The translations under genes and the position numbers were made by a program. 64,000 nt of DNA. It comes from Lepturacanthus savala. Its lineage: Eukaryota; Chordata; Actinopteri; Scombriformes; Trichiuridae. Positions 57,460 through 64,000 of this stretch are shown in pieces. The stretch is taken from the NCBI GenBank assembly GCA_030544235.1, contig CM060464.1, positions 32,094,102 through 32,158,101 of the forward strand, read 5' to 3'. Positions within the stretch are counted from its first letter, which is position 1. Each line of letters starts with the position of its first letter. The notes beneath the pieces were generated by a model that saw only the letters and a program-made list of their open reading frames with translations, searched no databases and was not told the origin of the DNA.

Positions 57460-57960
57460 AATGTCAGATTAGCAGAGGTCTCAGATTAGCTTGAGTGAGA
57501 CAGTGCGGAACAAACAGTCCATTTCAGGGTACAAACAAAGTAAAGTTTATTTCCCGCTGGGTGATTTCCCCCCCCCCCAGGTTCCATAGTAGGCATTAAT
57601 TGTCCTTCAAAGCTACTCGAATAAACAACAAAAAGCGCCCCCCAAAAAGGGGGAAAATAAGGTTATTCCAAAATAATATCCAAAAGCAACTAAAGGTCCA
57701 TTGTGTACTTAACAGTCCTGAGGCCTAGTCCTATTCAGCCTTCTCTGGCTTGAATTCCTTTCAGCCCTCTCCTCAGCAGTCTCTCTCTGGTGTGAAATGT
57801 TTGCTGTCTTTTGTTCTCCCAGCTCGATGTCAATTAGGTGCCTCACACACCTGCATGTGGGTGAGTGAGGCTCCTTGGGAACTGTAGTTTTTCCCACAGT
57901 GGCCATTTTGGCTGTAGGCACATACCGGCCATCTAGCACCTGTCCCCTCGTGATGCCACA
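57457..57960 (-). repeat. Probable solo LTR, 504 bp, next to a TA tract
   Basis: On the minus strand it starts TGTGGCATCACGAGGGGAC and ends CTGACATTACA, with AATAAAC near 57,545. The flanks are TA repeats (57,418-57,456, and ATATAT after 57,960), so a 5-bp ATATA-type duplication is consistent but not distinctive. It contains a 12-13 C run near 57,569. Confidence 0.6.
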
Positions 57961-57964
57961 ATAT

Positions 57965-58248
57965 ATTCATTTATTTATCTTCTATACCACCTTATTCCTC
58001 ATTAGGGTTGTGGGGATCTGCTGGAGCCAATCCCAGCGCATTATAGGCGAGAGGCAGGGATACACCTCAGATGGTCGCCAGTCTATCGTGGGGTACACAC
58101 ACCATTCACTCACACACTCATTCCTATGGGCAATTTAGATTCTCCAGTTAACCTCAGCATGTTTTTGGACTGTGGCCAAGGTCTTCAATATGCGACCTTC
58201 TTGCTGTGGGGCAATAGCACTAACCACCGCATCACCATGTCGCCCCTA
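57965..58248 (-). repeat. V-SINE, inverted, with LINE-like tail
   Basis: On the minus strand: head (CATGGTGATGCGGTGGTTAG, then CAGCAAGAAGGTCGC); a shortened middle (CAGTCCAAAAACATGCTGAG); tail (GGGATTGGCTCCAGCAGATC). Most of the V domain is deleted. Confidence 0.8.
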
Positions 58249-58250
58249 TA

Positions 58251-58255
<5 letters not shown>

Positions 58256-58338
<83 letters not shown>
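58256..58338. repeat. (TA)n microsatellite
   Basis: About 40 TA units directly after the V-SINE head. Confidence 0.95.
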
Positions 58339-58339
<1 letters not shown>

Positions 58340-58341
<2 letters not shown>

Positions 58342-59684
58342 CAGAGTGGTGACAGTCAAATAAACTACAGTATGTATTCATGGTAATGAAGAAACATATT
58401 TTGAAATGTTTTGGAAAAATGGCACACTTTCATAGATCAGGCTTCAGGAACACAGACAATGTCTGTTAATAGGGGCCATTATTAGTTGGAAAAAAAAGGA
58501 GCGACAGTTTCTTTTTGGAGCTTCATATTCAACATGAATAACTAGCTGGTATTTTTATGTTGGGTTTGAGGGGAATTGTAACTTCTAGTTGTGGAATCCA
58601 GTCTGTAGGCGCCAAATGCCTATTGTATGTAGTTTTTGGATTTATGTGCATTGAAATTCATATTTAAAATTATAATTTAATATTGATAAATATTTGATGC
58701 TTATGTAAATTCATGATTGATATAATTCATAATTTAGGTTAAAAAAAAACAACATATGTACAAGGTTATAACGTGGTTTTACAAGAATTTCTGTAATATC
58801 TGTAAGTTACGTAGTGGGCCTTTCATCACTACGAAACGCTGCGCGAAATGCCCAGACTTGCCATTCTTTAACTGACACGGGAAGAGGGAGGTTGGAGCCT
58901 CACGGTTTACTGACCGTGCCATGTAACGTGTCGTGGGCATAACCGTGGAAACTGGACTTTATAATTTGGATTGTGGAAGCTTAAGAAGCTCATTTTCGTT
59001 TGTATTACCCTTTGTTATCCTTTTTGTTTGTTAATAAATGTACAAAACGTGAAGTTTGCTCAAGACATTGTTTTTTTTGGATCCTGGAACACGCGTCAGC
59101 CACAAAGCTCCAACTTCTCTTAAGATTTTAGTTTGTATACTGGAAAATAACCTACACAGTCCATTGAGTGAATCTTAATTTTCATATGATTAATATGCTT
59201 GATTTGAGAGTGGAACAAAGCTGAGTGTGAGGTTTGGAGTAAAGTTGAAGATGCAGATTTATGATCAAGTATGAGCTACAATGAAACACTATGCACACAC
59301 AAGTTTATGATTATTTGATTTATTGTTCTTGGGTGCTCTTGGGTACTCTTTCTCAAACATCTTTCCACACACTAATTATTCTTTTCTTTATTGCTGTCTA
59401 TATCTCTATCTCTCTTGAGGACAAAAGTTCACACATACTCTGACAGCACAACAAACAGCACAACGAACAGCATTAAAAGTAAGGAAATGTCAGAAGAAAT
59501 GTCATAAATTAAGCTTAAAGTTGCAAACATTTCACTGAGCTGTGAAAACAAATTCAGAATTTTCTGTAGCTGAATCTACCACAATGACGCAGGGGAACTG
59601 GATAATTAATAGGCAAAGTTTGAACCTAATTCTCCAGTTCTGACCTGAACATACACACACATGAAGCTGATTGTCCTCCACTTT
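58340..59684. other. Gene-free stretch with a possible LTR
   Basis: Positions 58,580-59,103 look LTR-like, with ACTTTATAATTTG, a polyadenylation-type AATAAATG at 59,032 and an end CGTCAGCCACA. No target duplication was found. The rest is AT-rich. Confidence 0.4.
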
Positions 59685-60430
59685 CAGGGGCTTCAGGACA
59701 ACTCTGTAAATGTCCTTGAGTGGCCCATCCAGAGCCCAGACATAAATCCGATTGAACATCTCTGGAGAGATCTGAAAATGGCTGTGCACTGACGCTTCCC
59801 ATCCAACTTGATGGAGCTTGAGTGGTGTTGCAAAGAAGAATGGGCAAAACTGCCCAAAGATATGTGTGCCAAGCTTGTGGCATCATATTCAAAAAGACTT
59901 GAGGCTGTAATTGCTACCAAAGATGCATCAACAAAGTATTGAGCAAAGGCTGTGAATACTTATGTATATGTGTGTGGAGGGGGCGTGGTGCATCAGCTGC
60001 GGGAGAGAGGTGTGGGGAGGGCTCAGGGGAGCGGCGCCAGGTGAGAGTGATTGAGCAGTCGAGTACAGGTGCGCTAATTACTCTCACCATCTCTTTTAAA
60101 ACAGTAGCAGGCTGGACCCGGAGGGGAGGAAAAAGGAAACGGACACAACAGAGAGCCGAGCAGACGGCAGCGTATCGGCCTGCGATTGGCTGCAGACGGC
60201 CTCTGCGCGTGTGTGTGTGTGAGTGCGTATAAAAAATAAAGCACAAAAAAAGGACGTTGATCCTCAAACTGGACTTGTGTGGATCTGTTCGGGGCCGGGG
60301 AACCCACGGTGGCAGCGAGACTGCCACAATGTGGTTTCTTAGTTTTTTATTTTTTAATAAATCTGCAAAAATCACAAAAAAAACCTTTTTCACGTTGTTG
60401 TGTGTAGAATTTTGAGGAAAAAAATGAATT
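59685..60430 (+). mobile_element. Tc1-like transposon 3' half, split by a solo LTR
   Basis: Positions 59,700-59,940 encode a Tc1 transposase C terminus: LEWPIQSPDINPIEHLWRDL keeps the catalytic Glu. A TGA at 59,789-59,791 follows, probably CGA before CpG decay. EEWAKLPKDMCAKLVASYSK follows. The 3' UTR resumes after the LTR at 60,334 (TTCTTAG, then AATAAATCTGC). The 5' half is missing and the 3' terminus is not clear. Confidence 0.8.
59973..60328 (+). repeat. Solo LTR inserted in the Tc1
   Basis: It begins TGTGGAGG and ends CTGCCACA, 356 bp, with perfect 5-bp duplication ATGTG on both sides (59,968-59,972 and 60,329-60,333). It has TATAAAAAATAAAGCAC near 60,228. Confidence 0.85.
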
Positions 60431-60690
60431 GAATCAATTTTTTCAGCAGATACTTGTTGGACAAGATGACAACTTATTATCAGAAAAAAACTTGTCCTCA
60501 TTTTTGTGGCATTCATGTATTTTATATTTTAGAGGGGTTTGCTCATTTCATATCTATTCACAAAATATATAAATACTCCCAAAAATGGAACCTTATGCTT
60601 TCTAGCAATATTCATGATACCAATATGTTCAACACATGATGGAAAAACTGGTAGATGGTGTCACACCTTGTCCGGGTAGGTTTTTTTGTT
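60431..60690. other. Gene-free stretch
   Basis: AT-rich, nothing recognised. Confidence 0.4.
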
Positions 60691-60699
60691 TTTCAATCT

Positions 60700-60810
60700 G
60701 CATAATTTCTCAGTAATTTTCTATACCTACTTATTCTATGCATTACAGGCAAGAGGCAGGATACACCCCAGACATATCACCAGCCTATAATGGGGCACAC
60801 ACACCATTCA

Positions 60811-60863
<53 letters not shown>

Positions 60864-61040
60864 CTATGGGCAATTTAGAGTCTCCAATTAACCTCAGCAT
60901 GGTTTTGGACTGTGGGAGGAAGCCAGAGAACCCGGAGAGAACCCACGTGCAAACTCAAGATAGAAAGGTCCCAGCTCAAGGTCTTTAAGCTGCAACCTTC
61001 AAGCAACAGCACTACCATTTTCACCACCATGTCACCCTGT
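60700..61040 (-). repeat. V-SINE, inverted, with an expanded (CA)n tract
   Basis: On the minus strand: head decayed near 61,000; V domain (GTTCTCTCCGGGTTCTCTGG); TTGGAGACTCTAAATTGCCC; then a (GT)n run (about 60,814-60,857); then the LINE-like tail. The GT run sits where V-SINEs carry GTGTGAGTGTG, so it grew from that seed. Confidence 0.75.
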
Positions 61041-61790
61041 AATGGTACAACCACCCTTTGTTTTTCCCATTTCCCATGTTTCCCATTTCCTCCGCCCTAT
61101 AAATGGCCTTATGCACTGCATCATCAGAAGATCATCTCCGACTTCACTGTCTCTGAACCCCAGTGAACAGGACAGAAATCTAGATGTTGTCTTGGATAAT
61201 ATATAAATATAATATAAATAAAATATGATTGGTAAATTGATTGAATGGTAGGACTACTAAACACATATAATTTAAAGTATAATTTAAATGACAAAGAATG
61301 GATCATGCACATTAAGGCTGAAGACTTAATTTGTGGAGTAAAGGGAACTATTAATCATCTGAATATAGCATTTGAACCTGAAAATGCACAGGATAACCTA
61401 ACCCTTTAAAGTTGTTTGTAAAATTTGTTTTGAACCTGCTGAGATGACACATCACTCATATTCTTGATGTTGAAAGCTTTTGATTTCTAATGTAGAACAT
61501 GTTCTCCAACATTGAAAAGCAGCTTTGTCATCAGCATGACCTCTATCCCTCTGAGTTCAAAATAGTGTGTTGCAGCCTTTGATGTGATGTTTGATTTGTG
61601 AGTTAAGATGTTTGACATCTTCACCGTTCTATCTTTTCTTTGCATCAGCTTGCTGTATGTACAATATATGGAGTTAATATTGGGTGTGCTGTCCCTCTGG
61701 CATGCATGTCTTTGTCTGAAGGTGGCAGTATTGTCACAGGAGTAGAGCAAGTAAAATACTGTCAATAAAAGTAGTACTGGTGAAACTACC
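61041..61790. other. Gene-free stretch upstream of the BEL/Pao remnant
   Basis: No gene. It may contain the element's leader or LTR, but a matching 3' LTR would lie outside the window. Confidence 0.4.
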
Positions 61791-64000
61791 ATATAAACTT
61801 CAGGAGAAGTGGGTCACTGTTGCTTCAAAATTCAAGAGAGACAATGGTGTGCCCTATCCTCTATTTACTTATTTTGTCAGTTTCATCAGTGAGGAAGCCA
61901 AGATTCACAATGACCCTAGCTTTGCCTGTGTCACAACCTTCAGCCTGCGAACAGAAAAACCAGCAGGTCCAAAGTAGAAACACCAGCTTCCAATCTCTGT
62001 CAGGAAAAGGATGTGTCACCAGCATGTGGAGCTAGTCAAAATACTCTCATTGACAAGAACATCATGGACCCTGATAAACAGTGTCATCTGCTTTGCAAAC
62101 CGTACATGCTGAGAAAGTGTAGTTTGTTCAGAAGTAAAAGCCTAGAAGAAAGAAAATCTCTCCTGAAAGAGCATGACGATCATGGCGGGGAGCAAAAGGA
62201 GTCAACAGCCATGGATGTGACATCAAAGTGTTCTGAAATATGTGGAAATTTAGATGGGTCCAGATCATGTTCTAAAATATGTCTGGTGAGAATGTGCCCT
62301 GCTGGACAGTCAGAAAGAGCAGTCAAAGTGTACTCTGTTCTTGATGAGCAAAGCAACCGCTCGCTTGCAAAGACTTGACTTTGACTTTTTTCAGCCCTTC
62401 CAGTGTTGATGGACACTCAGACCCATACACTCTGAAGACATGTTCAGGAGTGATGGATGTGACAGGGAGACAAGCAAACAACTTCATCATCGAGTCCCTG
62501 GATGGTATGGCATGGCTCCCTCTTCCCACTCTCTTCGATTGCGTCATGATACCTGATGATAGAGCGGAAATCCCAGCTCCTGAAGTTGCTCATCACTATC
62601 CCCATCTCAAGCCAGTAGAAGGAAAAATCCCAGAAGTTGATCCACAGAAATCCTTATCATCCTTGGTAGAGACATTCTGTGTACACAAGGCCAGAGAGCA
62701 GCACAATGGACCACACATAAGTCATTTCAAACCAATACAATCTAGATAAGAAACCACAGATGAAAAAAGATTGTGTCAACTTAATGCAAAGGATGTTTGA
62801 TGCCTGCTTTGATGCCAAAGCAGAGCAGAACAGAAGGCTGGGAATATTGGTACCTACCCTCTATTCGGGGTTTACCATCCACCCAAGCCACAGCAGATAA
62901 GAGTAGTGTTTGATTCCAGTGCTAAGCATGAAGGAGTTTCTCTTACATGTTCCTTTGTGGTCCTAATCTAAACAATACCATTATTTGGGTCCTGATCTGT
63001 TTCTGCAAAGAACCAGTCGCAGTTACTGCTGATGTGCAGCAGATGTTTTATTGCTTCACAGTCTGCGAGGAACATCATGATTTTTTGAGGTTCTTGTGTT
63101 ATAAGGACAATGACCTGCAGAAACCAGTGAAAGAGTTTTTCATGACAGTTCATGTATTTGGCAGCAGTCTGTCTCCAATGGTTGCTATTTACTGCCTACG
63201 ATGAGCTGCCTCAGATGAAACAGATGCTATCAAGGTCTTGCAGACATCTCAAGAAATGCTAACTGAGTCAAACATCAGACTACACAAAATAGCATCCAAC
63301 AGCAGCAGTAGCGTCATGCAAGCATTTCCCACATACGACTGGGCCAAAGATGTTAAAGACTTCAATTTTGGGGGAGAATAACCACTCCTACAAAGAAGTC
63401 TCAGCTGGAACCTAGTAACAGACAGCTACACCGTCCATGTTTCTTCAGAGGAGAAAACTTTGACTAAGACAGACATTCTCTGCAGTGAACAGTCTATTTG
63501 ATCCCTTAGGATTTGTGGCATCAGTTATTGTGGGGGGAAGGAACATAATGAGAGATCTTTCTGGTGAACAGTATGAATGGGATGCTCCACAGACAGAAAA
63601 ACAAGAACAATGGGAACTCTGGAAGAACTCCATGAGAGATCTGGAGCAGATTGATATCCCAAGACCTTATGTTTCTGTTTCATTAACTACAAAGACTCAG
63701 TACAGAGAACTTTGTGTCTTTTCAGATGCCTCTGACAGCAGCTGTGGCTTACTTGAGAACTGTCTCCCTGACAGGAGAGTGTCACGTGGGCTCGTCATGG
63801 GAAAATCCAAACTGACACTGCGCCCTGCACATACAGTTCCTTGTCTTGAACTCTGTGCTGCTGTTTTGGTACTTCAGATGGCAGACTTCACCAAAGGTGA
63901 AATGTACATTGACATTCACTCAGTGAAATTGCCTTGGGTTACATTAACAACACATCACAACGATTCTACATATATGTCTCCAACAGAATCACACGAATCA
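61790..64000 (+). pseudogene. BEL/Pao retrotransposon Gag-Pol remnant, runs off the window
   Basis: In order, with frame changes: Gag C-terminal region LPYKLQEKWVTVASKFKRDN (61,785); a protease-to-RT linker with LPTLFDCVMIPDDRAEIPAP (62,520); RT with PVAVTADVQQMFYCFTVCEE and FMTVHVFGSSLSPMVAIYCL (63,010-63,195); and RNase H with LCVFSDASDSSCGL, VMGKSKLTLRPAHTVP and LELCAAVLVLQMADFTKGEM (63,705-63,910). This domain text is typical of fish BEL/Pao elements. Many stops and shifts make it inactive, and integrase would lie beyond 64,000. Confidence 0.85.

Overview
The window reads as eukaryotic, and I infer a teleost fish. It is intron-rich, AT-rich and full of microsatellites, with V-SINE copies, fish-type Tc1/mariner, hAT, P, Gmr1-type Gypsy and BEL/Pao elements. 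I recognise no ordinary host gene. Almost everything interpretable is a mobile element or debris of one, often nested several layers deep.

Layout. 1-9.8 kb holds a decayed Gypsy integrase, a LINE 3' end, V-SINE, a 653-bp hAT-type MITE and a broken Tc1 with a foreign insert. 9,822-18,048 is bounded by hAT-type inverted ends and a perfect 8-bp target duplication. Nested inside is a minus-strand Gypsy with a SCAN-like Gag and the rare PR-INT-RT-RNaseH order. Its LTR is itself split by a smaller LTR-like element, and that element carries what looks like a P-element excision scar. 18-30 kb is a graveyard of solo LTRs, MITEs and LINE/hAT fragments. It includes a second copy of the small LTR-like element that keeps two GT-AG introns missing from the first copy.

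The centrepiece is 30,798-53,975, a 23.2-kb stretch bounded by hAT-like ends and a perfect 8-bp duplication (AGATAGAG). It contains an 18.4-kb palindrome (32,625-50,999) with two near-identical 9.02-kb arms joined tail to tail by a 334-bp spacer. Each arm carries one nine-exon gene reading toward the centre. It encodes a very large protein with a cysteine-rich DUF6729-type region, a candidate D-D-E nuclease/transposase core and, beyond an in-frame TAG, a cysteine-containing tail. In the right arm all nine exons splice to an uninterrupted 1,565-codon frame. The left arm has a frameshifting 20-bp duplication, a lost splice donor and an extra nonsense codon. The outer arm ends carry 47-50-bp tandem repeats with GTCTACAG and CCAAT motifs. 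A third copy of the terminal motif lies in the spacer, so the right arm can be read as a complete 9.3-kb transposon. A P-type transposon with 8-bp duplications sits just beyond the palindrome, inside the same hAT boundaries.

54-64 kb returns to nested repeats: a BED-finger hAT fragment beside TCTCGCGAGA-like motifs, V-SINEs, a Tc1 interrupted by a solo LTR, and a decayed BEL/Pao element running off the right edge. All family names come from reading motifs by eye, with no database search. The palindrome needs long-read confirmation, although many differences between its arms argue against a simple assembly duplicate.
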